From assembly GCA_900754445.1 (NCBI GenBank), contig CAAECW010000114.1, positions 1 through 5,287 on the forward strand: a DNA stretch of 5,287 bases. Reading direction: 5' to 3'. Below are positions 1-5,086 of the stretch, one piece after another. Both the position numbers and the translations under genes were made by a program. How positions within the stretch are numbered: the stretch's first letter is position 1; each line of letters begins with the position of its first letter. The stretch is from an uncultured Collinsella sp. (GTDB lineage Bacteria; Actinomycetota; Coriobacteriia; Coriobacteriales; Coriobacteriaceae). The notes below the pieces were generated by a model. It saw nothing but the letters and a program-made list of their open reading frames with translations. It did not search any database and was not told the origin of the DNA.

Positions 1-263
1 ACCGCCACGGGCACCATGCCCGAACGGTCGATGGCGAGCACGTCGCCGTCGGTAAAACGACCGCCGTCGGCAGCATCCAGCCGAACATCGACCGTGCGCC
101 CCAGCTCCGTCACGCCCACAAGCGCGCATACATCAGCCTGGTCCCAATCGAGCAGCAGCTCGTCAACTTCAAAGACGCCGCCCAACTTCCGGCGAAGCAG
201 GAGTTCATAGGACGGATCGTTGAGATTTCCCAAGCATGTCGTCGAAACCAAGCGTTCAGGCAT
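1..263 (-). CDS. UreE-like nickel metallochaperone, N-terminal part (runs off left edge)
   Basis: The frame is open from an ATG at 261-263 to the window edge: 87 complete codons plus a partial valine codon. The visible protein fits the N-terminal peptide-binding domain of UreE, the dimeric cytoplasmic chaperone that delivers nickel to urease: an early LGNLNDP segment (residues 11-17), an acidic/hydrophobic stretch ending LLLDW (36-40), a GRTVDVRL strand (55-62) and the typical TDGDVLAIDRSG turn (71-82) followed by a hydrophobic strand. The C-terminal metal-binding domain, whose histidines would prove the call, lies outside the window. The start is supported by GAGGG about 7 nt upstream, inside the end of the preceding gene. 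It begins 3 nt after the stop of the SlyD-like gene, so the two are almost certainly cotranscribed and probably translationally coupled. SlyD proteins are themselves nickel-linked in some bacteria, which fits. Whether urease or another nickel enzyme is served cannot be seen here. Confidence 0.55.
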   Translation of the reverse strand, partial: MPERLVSTTCLGNLNDPSYELLLRRKLGGVFEVDELLLDWDQADVCALVGVTELGRTVDVRLDAADGGRFTDGDVLAIDRSGMVPVA

Positions 264-266
264 ACT

Positions 267-695
267 CTAACCCTCGACCTCAACGAGCTCGATATCAAAG
301 TTGAGGTCCTTGCCGGCCAGCTCGTGGTTGGCGTCGAGCGTCACGGCCTCGGGCGTTACGTCTATGACCACGGCGGGGACGGGCATGCCGCTCGGCGTGG
401 ACAGGAAAAGCTTCATGCCCTTCTCGATCTGCTCGATGTTGGGAACCTGTTCGGCCGGGAAGGTAATAACCATCTCGGGGTTGTGCTCGCCGTAGGCATC
501 GGCAGCAGGAATGTGCACGGTCTTCTTCTCGCCCACCTGCATGTCGACAACAGCGGCGTCGAAGCCCTTGATCATCTGACCGGCGCCGCAGGTGAACTCC
601 AGCGGCTCGCCGCGATCGTAGGAGCTATCGAACTGCGTGCCGTCGTCGAGCGTGCCGCGATAATGAGTCTTGACCTTCTTGCCCTGGTTGGACAT
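267..695 (-). CDS. slyD: SlyD-like FKBP-type peptidyl-prolyl cis-trans isomerase
   Basis: A 142-residue cytoplasmic FKBP-type prolyl isomerase and folding helper. The order is SlyD-like: an N-terminal half of the FKBP barrel (about residues 5-65, with HYRGTLDDGTQFDSS and GAGQMIKGFDAAV), an insert-in-flap chaperone domain (about 66-115, beginning DAYGEHNPEMV), then the returning strand with LDANHELAGKDLNFDIELVEV. The start chosen is ATG 693-695, because GGAGG (701-705) lies 5 nt upstream; an in-frame ATG 30 nt earlier has no such site and would add ten non-conserved residues. The protein stops right after the FKBP core and lacks the His/Cys-rich tail that binds nickel in E. coli SlyD, so a metal role is not shown by its own sequence. 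It is first in a two-gene unit with the UreE-like gene and is divergent from the M19 peptidase. The family assignment is secure; the gene symbol denotes similarity of type rather than proven orthology. Confidence 0.9.
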   Translation of the reverse strand: MSNQGKKVKTHYRGTLDDGTQFDSSYDRGEPLEFTCGAGQMIKGFDAAVVDMQVGEKKTVHIPAADAYGEHNPEMVITFPAEQVPNIEQIEKGMKLFLSTPSGMPVPAVVIDVTPEAVTLDANHELAGKDLNFDIELVEVEG

Positions 696-700
696 GGTAA

Positions 701-705
701 CCTCC
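701..705 (-). promoter_or_regulatory. Shine-Dalgarno site that fixes the SlyD-like start
   Basis: On the minus strand this reads GGAGG, 5 nt before ATG 693-695. It selects that codon over the in-frame ATG at 723-725, which has no comparable site. Confidence 0.8.
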
Positions 706-753
706 GTGATAAGGGCGGCGCACAACGCGGGCCGCCGTGAACATATGGCGCTA

Positions 754-759
754 ACTATA
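754..759 (-). promoter_or_regulatory. Possible -10 hexamer for the SlyD/UreE-like unit
   Basis: The minus strand reads TATAGT here, about 60 nt upstream of the SlyD-like start and in the AT-richest part of the 120-bp divergent intergenic region (696-815). No convincing -35 hexamer is present at 16-18 bp spacing, so this is a tentative call resting on one hexamer. Confidence 0.25.
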
Positions 760-768
760 CCCTAGTCA

Positions 769-774
769 TACAAT
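769..774 (+). promoter_or_regulatory. Possible -10 hexamer for the M19 peptidase gene
   Basis: TACAAT on the plus strand, 41 nt before the ATG at 816, which would give a leader of roughly 35 nt containing GGAGG at 807-811. The sequence at the expected -35 distance (around 746-751, TGGCGC) is a poor match, so the promoter is only suggested. It lies back-to-back with the TATAGT on the other strand. Confidence 0.25.
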
Positions 775-815
775 TCAAAGACAGTTTGCAAAGAAACGCT
801 GCAACCGGAGGAACC

Positions 816-1829
816 ATGGCATATCCCGTATTTGACCTACACTGCGACACCGCCGACCGCATCGGCTGGGCCACGCTCGATCTCGACCTGCGCTTTACCG
901 CCGGCACCGACGGTTATTTCCCCGGCGACGAAACGCATCCGCAAGATTTCGACCTCATCGAGGGCAACGCCTGCGCCATCTCGCTCGCAAAGATCGGCAA
1001 CACGCCGTGGGCACAGTGCTTCGCCACGTTTGTCCCCGATGAGATTCCCACCGCCCACGCTGCGCGCTTCCAGGCGCAGATCATGGCGCACATGAACGGC
1101 CAGGCAATGCTCAACCACGACCGCATGGTCAACGTACGCAGCGCGGCAGACATTCGCCCTGCGCTCAAGGACGGCAAGGTCGCTTGCATCCACACCATCG
1201 AAAACGCGACGTTCTTTGCCGAAGACCCCGCGCTGATCGAGGTGCTCAAGAGCCTGGGCGTACTCATGTCATCACTCAGCTGGAACGCGCAGGGACCGCT
1301 CGCGAGCGGCCACGACACCCACGCCGGCCTCACCGCCGCCGGCATCGAGGCGCTTACGCAGATGGAGTACGCCGGCATGGTACTTGACGTCTCCCACCTC
1401 AACGATGAGTGCTTTGACGAGGTCGCCGCCCGCGCCACGCGTCCCTTCGTCGCCAGCCACTCCAACTCCCGTGCGGTTTGCGGCGCCAAACGCAACCTTA
1501 CCGACGACCAGTTCCGCACCATTCGCGACATGGGTGGCATCGTCGGCCTCAACTACTGCAGCGAGTTCCTTTCCAACGACGCAACCGACAAGACCGCCGC
1601 AGACGTCACCTTCGACCAGCTAGCTGCACATATCGAGCACTGGCTCGACCTGGGCGGCGAGGACGTCATCGCGCTCGGCGGCGACTGGGACGGCGCCACC
1701 GTGCCCGCTTTCCTCTCCGATGCCAGCAAGATGCCCGAGTTCCAGAACATGCTTTCCAAGCATTTTGGCAAGACCGTGATGCAAAAGCTCTGCAGCGACA
1801 ACGCCCTTGCCTTCTTCGAACGTTATTAA
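816..1829 (+). CDS. M19-family dipeptidase (membrane/renal dipeptidase type)
   Basis: A 337-residue zinc-dependent dipeptidase of peptidase family M19, a TIM-barrel amidohydrolase that cleaves dipeptides, often with D-residues at the second position. The expected metal-site landmarks are in order: DLHCDT with H9 and D11, the bridging glutamate in IENA (E129), DVSH (H194), ASHSN (H215), and GGDWDG (D290) in place of the common GSDFDG. The length is normal for compact bacterial members. There is no signal peptide, lipobox or membrane segment, so it should act in the cytoplasm on imported or recycled peptides. The start is ATG 816 with GGAGG (807-811) 4 nt upstream; a TTG 30 nt earlier is in frame but has no site of its own and adds a non-conserved lead. 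It is divergent from the SlyD unit and is followed 58 nt later by the YgjP-type metallopeptidase. Exact substrate preference cannot be read from sequence. Confidence 0.9.
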   Translation: MAYPVFDLHCDTADRIGWATLDLDLRFTAGTDGYFPGDETHPQDFDLIEGNACAISLAKIGNTPWAQCFATFVPDEIPTAHAARFQAQIMAHMNGQAMLNHDRMVNVRSAADIRPALKDGKVACIHTIENATFFAEDPALIEVLKSLGVLMSSLSWNAQGPLASGHDTHAGLTAAGIEALTQMEYAGMVLDVSHLNDECFDEVAARATRPFVASHSNSRAVCGAKRNLTDDQFRTIRDMGGIVGLNYCSEFLSNDATDKTAADVTFDQLAAHIEHWLDLGGEDVIALGGDWDGATVPAFLSDASKMPEFQNMLSKHFGKTVMQKLCSDNALAFFERY

Positions 1830-1844
1830 TTTCACATCCCCTGA

Positions 1845-1866
1845 GCGGGTCGGTATGCCGGCCCGT
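1845..1866 (+). other. Hairpin between the M19 peptidase and YgjP-type genes
   Basis: In RNA, GCGGGTCGG (1845-1853) pairs with CCGGCCCGT (1858-1866) around a TATG loop: nine contiguous pairs, two of them G-U. It sits 15 nt after the peptidase stop and 21 nt before the proposed TTG start. No run of T follows, so it is not a classical intrinsic terminator. It may partly attenuate read-through, stabilise the upstream message or modulate downstream translation. An alternative ATG for the next gene (1855-1857) lies in its loop. Confidence 0.5.
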
Positions 1867-1875
1867 CCCCAATCT

Positions 1876-1881
1876 GAAGGA
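1876..1881 (+). promoter_or_regulatory. Shine-Dalgarno site deciding a TTG start
   Basis: GAAGGA ends 6 nt before TTG 1888-1890, in frame with the YgjP-type reading frame. Neither the in-frame ATG at 1855 nor the TTG at 1807 has a site of similar quality, so this motif argues for a non-ATG start. Confidence 0.6.
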
Positions 1882-1887
1882 CCACTT

Positions 1888-2664
1888 TTGACGCAGCAGT
1901 TTACGATTTCCGTATCCCGACCGGATGGGACGCCCATCCCCGTCGTCGTTACCAAAAAGCGCGTCAAGAACTTCAACCTACGCGTCACATCGAGCGGCGA
2001 GGTCCACGCCAGCGCACCGCTCGGCGCCAGCCGCGAGCGTATCGAAGCGTTTGTGAAGCGCAACAGCGCCTGGATTATCAGCCGACTTGCCCAACGCGAG
2101 CAACGTCAGGCGACGACGCGAGAGCCGCTCAGTCCCTCGTCCATCATTGCGCTTTGGGGCAAACCCATCACGGTACAAGATGCGCTCGACCACAACTTTG
2201 CATCACCCGCACCGCGACCCAAACAGGCCACATTCGCAAGTTTTATGGGTACAGACGAGCCAAGTGGGTGCACGCAGGCAAAGCAGCGCACAGCCCTCGA
2301 CGGCCTAACGCCCAAAGAACTCCAGACCCACATCGACCAGCTCTATACGTCCGAAGTCACATCGGCGCTGCGTGATATGGTGCACGCATACGAAATCGCA
2401 ATGAGTGTCGCCGTTTCCCGCGTTTCCGTACGCAGCATGAAAACGCGTTGGGGCTCATGCACGCCCAAATCCGGCGCCGTTCGCATCGCACGAGAACTTG
2501 CCGCCTATCCCGTCGAATGCCTCGACATGGTTGTCGCCCACGAGCTCGTCCACTTGCTCGAGCCAAGCCACAATCAGCGGTTTCACGCCCTGCTCGACAC
2601 GTACTGCCCCAACAATAGAGCGCTGTCGCAGCGGCTCAAGCAGCCACCCATAGAGACGTATTAG
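1888..2664 (+). CDS. YgjP/DUF45-type zinc metallopeptidase
   Basis: A 258-residue predicted cytoplasmic metal-dependent hydrolase of the YgjP (DUF45, M48-like/WLM-related) family. The N-terminal third has the family's beta-rich module (VTKKRVKNFNLRVTSSGEVH, about residues 21-40, then a WI-containing helix near 65). The C-terminal third has RWGSC followed by the zinc motif HELVH (218-222), with H228 in EPSHNQRFH as the likely third ligand and E219 as catalytic base. The stretch between about residues 100 and 150 is Pro/Gly-rich, low in conservation and looks like a linker. The start is uncertain: TTG 1888 is preferred for its GAAGGA; ATG 1855 would add 11 residues, and TTG 1807 would add 27 and overlap the M19 gene by 23 nt. 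It follows the dipeptidase in the same direction and may be cotranscribed. The natural substrate of this widespread family is not known to me. It ends 6 nt from the convergent folB stop. Confidence 0.85.
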   Translation: MTQQFTISVSRPDGTPIPVVVTKKRVKNFNLRVTSSGEVHASAPLGASRERIEAFVKRNSAWIISRLAQREQRQATTREPLSPSSIIALWGKPITVQDALDHNFASPAPRPKQATFASFMGTDEPSGCTQAKQRTALDGLTPKELQTHIDQLYTSEVTSALRDMVHAYEIAMSVAVSRVSVRSMKTRWGSCTPKSGAVRIARELAAYPVECLDMVVAHELVHLLEPSHNQRFHALLDTYCPNNRALSQRLKQPPIETY

Positions 2665-2672
2665 AACCGGTT
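2665..2672. other. Perfect 8-bp palindrome between convergent stop codons
   Basis: AACCGGTT fills the 6-nt gap between the TAG of the YgjP-type gene and the TAA of folB and reaches into the latter. There is no room for a conventional terminator, so both transcripts must run into the opposing gene or end by another mechanism. Confidence 0.4.
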
Positions 2673-3156
2673 AGCGCACACGCTCGATCTCGACGCCACA
2701 GCTTGCCAAGGGCAGGCCAACAGGCGCCCACGGCTTATCGAGCTTGATGCGCACACCAAGCAGCAGGGAGTAACGACGTAGCAGCATCTGGGCCACACCC
2801 TCGGCTGCAGCCTCGATGAGCTTAAACGTATGCTCGCGCAGATAGCCATCGACATCGTGGCACACCGAGCCGTAGTCAATCGAGGCGTCCAGGTTATCGT
2901 GCTCCCCCGCAGCGCGCAGGTCGGCATAGAGCACCAAGGACACGATGAACTTCTGGCCCAGCGTGTTCTCCTCGGGATACACACCATGGTTGGCAAAAAC
3001 CTCAAGCCCGTCAATGACAATACGGTCGGCATGGCGCAGATCGTCATAGCTCACGTGGGGCACCGCCGTTGCGGTGGATATTTCGCCCCTGCCACGGCGG
3101 GCGAGCTCGGCACCTTCAGTCTTGGTTGCATTCTCGGGCAGCTTTTTGTTACTCAT
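2671..3156 (-). CDS. folB: Dihydroneopterin aldolase with N-terminal extension
   Basis: FolB converts 7,8-dihydroneopterin to 6-hydroxymethyl-7,8-dihydropterin and glycolaldehyde in cytoplasmic folate synthesis; the family forms octamers. The catalytic domain starts near residue 44 (DRIVIDGLEVFANHGVYPEE). Against the S. aureus enzyme, E63 in PEENTLGQ corresponds to Glu22, Y95 in IDYG to Tyr54, E115 in LIEAAAEG to Glu74, and K141 in KLDKPWAP to Lys100, so the active site looks intact. At 161 residues it is about 40 longer than usual because of a polar N-terminal tail containing RRGRGE (20-25). The ATG at 3154-3156 has AAGGAG (3166-3171) 9 nt upstream. No internal Met precedes the domain, and the GTG codons at residues 32 and 35 lack a ribosome binding site, so the extension appears genuine. 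It is the last gene of the nrdG-folE-HD-folB run, 43 nt after the HD gene. Confidence 0.93.
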   Translation of the reverse strand: MSNKKLPENATKTEGAELARRGRGEISTATAVPHVSYDDLRHADRIVIDGLEVFANHGVYPEENTLGQKFIVSLVLYADLRAAGEHDNLDASIDYGSVCHDVDGYLREHTFKLIEAAAEGVAQMLLRRYSLLLGVRIKLDKPWAPVGLPLASCGVEIERVR

Positions 3157-3165
3157 CGCGATCGT

Positions 3166-3171
3166 CTCCTT
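3166..3171 (-). promoter_or_regulatory. Shine-Dalgarno site supporting the long folB start
   Basis: AAGGAG on the minus strand, 9 nt before ATG 3154-3156. It is the only good site near the 5' end of folB and is the main reason for accepting the unusual N-terminal extension. Confidence 0.75.
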
Positions 3172-3199
3172 CGTTTAGAACCCCGACCGCGCAAACTAA

Positions 3200-3781
3200 C
3201 TACACGCGAATCGACAGGTTCTTTTTATCATCGCTCCAGTTGCAAGCATTGCGCGCGGGGCATGCGAAGCAGGCGCGCGAGGCCTTGTCGGCCGCATAGA
3301 GCAGACGCTCAAGCGGTTGGCTGTTCACGCGCAGCTTTCGATGGCCCAGAATGGCCGTCTTAATGGCTGCGGCATCGGCCGGCTCAAACGCCACGTCATC
3401 GGGCATGCCGCCGAGAATTGCATCAGCGACGCGCTCGCTTGCAACATCATGAGATATACCCGATTCATACTGTTCATCTTTGCCGATATCGTGAAGAAGT
3501 GCCGTGGCGTAGACAACCTCGCGGTCAAATTCGAGCTGCTCCTCGAGATTCTTGATCCACATAATGCGAGCGACATCGAGCAGATGGTCAATACCGTGGC
3601 GGCAGAAGATGCGCCCCGATTCCAACTGTGCAATGTTGCCCAGGTGCCGCCGGAAAAGCCCGTTGGCACAAATGTAATCAACGCGAGGCATGGCACCAAA
3701 GGGGGCCAGGCCCGAAGCCATAAAGCCGCGACGCGACGTCCCCTCATCGGTCTTCGATGTAAAGTCGTTGACGACCCTCAT
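3200..3781 (-). CDS. HD-domain metal-dependent phosphohydrolase within the folate operon
   Basis: A 193-residue predicted cytoplasmic HD-superfamily hydrolase. HD landmarks are in order: H62 (CRHGIDH), H97-D98 (LLHDIGK), further histidines at H111 and H147, and D165 (AADKASR), a complete metal-binding set for phosphatase, phosphodiesterase or nucleotidase chemistry. The C-terminus has a cysteine cluster, C171-x2-C174-x5-C180, followed by NW and SDDKKN. I recall the same tail in HD proteins beside folE/folP in clostridia. ATG 3779-3781 lies 1 nt after the folE stop, implying coupled translation, with only a weak upstream AGGA. The first 30 residues are poorly conserved, and M21 or M31 (MPRVDY) are alternative starts. 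Sitting between FolE and FolB, it is a candidate for removing phosphates from dihydroneopterin triphosphate. That function is inferred from context and not proven; another nucleotide substrate is possible. Confidence 0.85.
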   Translation of the reverse strand: MRVVNDFTSKTDEGTSRRGFMASGLAPFGAMPRVDYICANGLFRRHLGNIAQLESGRIFCRHGIDHLLDVARIMWIKNLEEQLEFDREVVYATALLHDIGKDEQYESGISHDVASERVADAILGGMPDDVAFEPADAAAIKTAILGHRKLRVNSQPLERLLYAADKASRACFACPARNACNWSDDKKNLSIRV

Positions 3782-3782
3782 G

Positions 3783-4340
3783 CTAACGGCCCAGCATCCT
3801 AAAGAACCGCTCCTCGAGCGCGGGATCGGTCTCAAAGACGCCGCGGCGAGCGAGCGTCACGGTCTTGGTGCCGGGTTTCTGCACGCCGCGCATGGTCATG
3901 CACATATGCTCAGCCTCCATGAGCACAATCGCTCCCTGGGGAGCGAGATAATCCATAAGGGCGTCGGCAACCTGCGCACACAGCTGCTCCTGCAGCTGCA
4001 GACGACGGGCATAGACTTCAACCGTGCGAGCGAGCTTAGACAGACCCGCCACGCGACCGTTAGGGATATAGCCGATCGCAGCCTTGCCATAAAACGGCAG
4101 CAGATGATGCTCGCACAGCGAGTAAAACGTAATGTCGCGCTCGATAACCAAATCGTTCGAAGCGACGGCAAAGGTTTTGGACAGGTGCTCCTCGGCACTC
4201 TGGTCCATACCGCCGGCGATCTCACCATACATACGGGCAACGCGCGCCGGGGTCTCCAGCAGGCCCTCACGAGTTGGGTCCTCGCCTATGCCCTCAAGCA
4301 ACAGCTTAATGGCGGCCTCGACTTTTTCCTGATCGACCAT
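3783..4340 (-). CDS. folE: GTP cyclohydrolase I
   Basis: A 185-residue, full-length type I GTP cyclohydrolase, which converts GTP to 7,8-dihydroneopterin triphosphate and formate as the first committed step of folate synthesis; homologues are cytoplasmic decamers. Zinc ligands are visible as C76 and H79 in SLCEHHLLPF and C147 in EHMCMTMRG. Other family signatures are DPTREGLLETPARVA (21-35), GYIPNGRVAGLSKLAR (90-105) and the basic RRLQLQEQL helix (112-120). ATG 4338-4340 has GTGAGG (4346-4351) 5 nt upstream and the first residues match the usual N-terminus. It lies 66 nt downstream of nrdG, a gap long enough to hold its own promoter although I see no convincing one, and 1 nt upstream of the HD gene. 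No tetrahydrobiopterin or queuosine genes are nearby, so folate is the likely pathway. folP and folK, often in such clusters, are absent from the window. Confidence 0.97.
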   Translation of the reverse strand: MVDQEKVEAAIKLLLEGIGEDPTREGLLETPARVARMYGEIAGGMDQSAEEHLSKTFAVASNDLVIERDITFYSLCEHHLLPFYGKAAIGYIPNGRVAGLSKLARTVEVYARRLQLQEQLCAQVADALMDYLAPQGAIVLMEAEHMCMTMRGVQKPGTKTVTLARRGVFETDPALEERFFRMLGR

Positions 4341-4406
4341 CTGGGCCTCACTTTTCCGATTTCACGTTCGCGCTATGGTACCACGCCCTTCGGCATCGAC
4401 CACAAG

Positions 4407-4988
4407 CTACATAGTATGGGTCGAATAGACCGGATCATCACGCCAAAGTTCAACCGCATCACAAAGCGCAACGCCCTCGCGCTCAGCACGGTCGCGCGTA
4501 GCGTTCATATCGATCACACGCTGGTTACTCGAGCCCCTAAAGCGCAATGAGATATCGTACAGATCCTGAACAAACGGGCCATCCACCAACATATCGAGGC
4601 AGGCAAGGATACGGTCCGTCGCCTCGGTATGATGACGGCCACCCGGCATAAGCTCCTCGAGCACGTCGCCGGTAAAACACCAAATGGTCTTTCCTGACCC
4701 CGCAGGATAGGCGGCACGAACACGCTCGATAAACTCAACGAGCCCCGCCTGATTCTCAGGTTCCATAGGCTCGCCGCCCAGAATCGTCAGGCCGTCAATA
4801 AAGGGATGGTCGAGGCTCTCGATAATCTTGTCCTCGACGGCACGATCGAACGGCTCGCCCGCAGCAAAGTCCCACGCGACAGAGTTAAAGCAGTTCTTGC
4901 ACCCACGACGACACCCACTCACAAACAGAGAAGTACGAACGCCTTCCCCATCAGCAATGTCGAAATACTTAATGTTCGCGTAGTTCAT
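4407..4988 (-). CDS. nrdG: Anaerobic ribonucleotide reductase activating protein (radical SAM)
   Basis: A 193-residue NrdG, the activase that uses a [4Fe-4S] cluster and S-adenosylmethionine to place the glycyl radical on NrdD, the oxygen-sensitive class III ribonucleotide reductase supplying dNTPs under anaerobiosis. The cluster motif C26-x3-C30-x2-C33 lies in VSGCRRGCKNCFN, followed by the W-D-F motif (39-41) common in NrdG, the SAM-contacting GGEP (71-74), and KTIWCFTGD in the next strand. ATG 4986-4988 has AGAAAGG (4995-5001) 6 nt upstream and gives the family-typical MNYANIKYFDIADGEGVR start; an in-frame ATG 33 nt earlier lies inside the inverted repeat and is unlikely. It heads the minus-strand run nrdG-folE-HD-folB. 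nrdD, usually immediately upstream, is not there: the next gene upstream is unrelated to the expected glycyl-radical C-terminus, and a palindromic element abuts the ribosome binding site. Confidence 0.95.
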   Translation of the reverse strand: MNYANIKYFDIADGEGVRTSLFVSGCRRGCKNCFNSVAWDFAAGEPFDRAVEDKIIESLDHPFIDGLTILGGEPMEPENQAGLVEFIERVRAAYPAGSGKTIWCFTGDVLEELMPGGRHHTEATDRILACLDMLVDGPFVQDLYDISLRFRGSSNQRVIDMNATRDRAEREGVALCDAVELWRDDPVYSTHTM

Positions 4989-4994
4989 AGGTAA

Positions 4995-5001
4995 CCTTTC
5001 T
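4995..5001 (-). promoter_or_regulatory. Shine-Dalgarno site of nrdG next to a large hairpin
   Basis: AGAAAGG on the minus strand, 6 nt before ATG 4986-4988. The base of the 26-bp inverted repeat begins at 5003, one base from this motif, so folding of the leader could affect ribosome access. Confidence 0.7.
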
Positions 5002-5011
5002 GGGGGTCTGG

Positions 5012-5017
5012 AGTATA
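5012..5017 (-). promoter_or_regulatory. Possible extended -10 element for nrdG inside the inverted repeat
   Basis: The minus strand reads TGATATACT, an extended -10 form (TGnTATACT), with the hexamer at 5012-5017. It would start transcription near 5005 and give a very short leader that still includes the nrdG ribosome binding site. The other arm carries TATACT on the plus strand (5078-5083), pointing outward but without the TG. No -35 match is seen for either, so this is speculative. Confidence 0.2.
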
Positions 5018-5039
5018 TCATCCCGTCCTCAAACAGCTT

Positions 5040-5057
5040 CGCTCGCTGCGCTCGCTG
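5040..5057 (+). repeat. Tandem 9-mer in the hairpin loop
   Basis: CGCTCGCTG occurs twice head-to-tail (5040-5048 and 5049-5057) in the loop of the large inverted repeat. It contributes to the loop's GC richness and can form small alternative stems with neighbouring CAGC and GCAG segments. Confidence 0.7.
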
Positions 5058-5086
5058 CAGAACTGCGGGCGGGACGATATACTCCA

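Noticed and set aside
324..740. Plus-strand open frame of 138 codons opposite the SlyD-like gene
   Set aside because: It lies antisense to a clear FKBP gene, has no ribosome binding site or recognisable domain, and is the expected shadow of GC-rich coding DNA.
914..1552. Minus-strand open frame (212 codons) opposite the M19 peptidase
   Set aside because: It is opposite a complete, motif-bearing peptidase gene and has no supporting start signals.
4341..4406. Separate folE promoter in the nrdG-folE gap
   Set aside because: TACCAT is a possible -10 but no -35 is found at suitable spacing, so there is not enough to call it.
3690..4550. Long plus-strand open frame (286 codons) across folE and parts of its neighbours
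   Set aside because: It is antisense to folE with intact catalytic motifs, spans gene junctions and encodes no recognisable fold; GC-rich antisense frames of this length are common.
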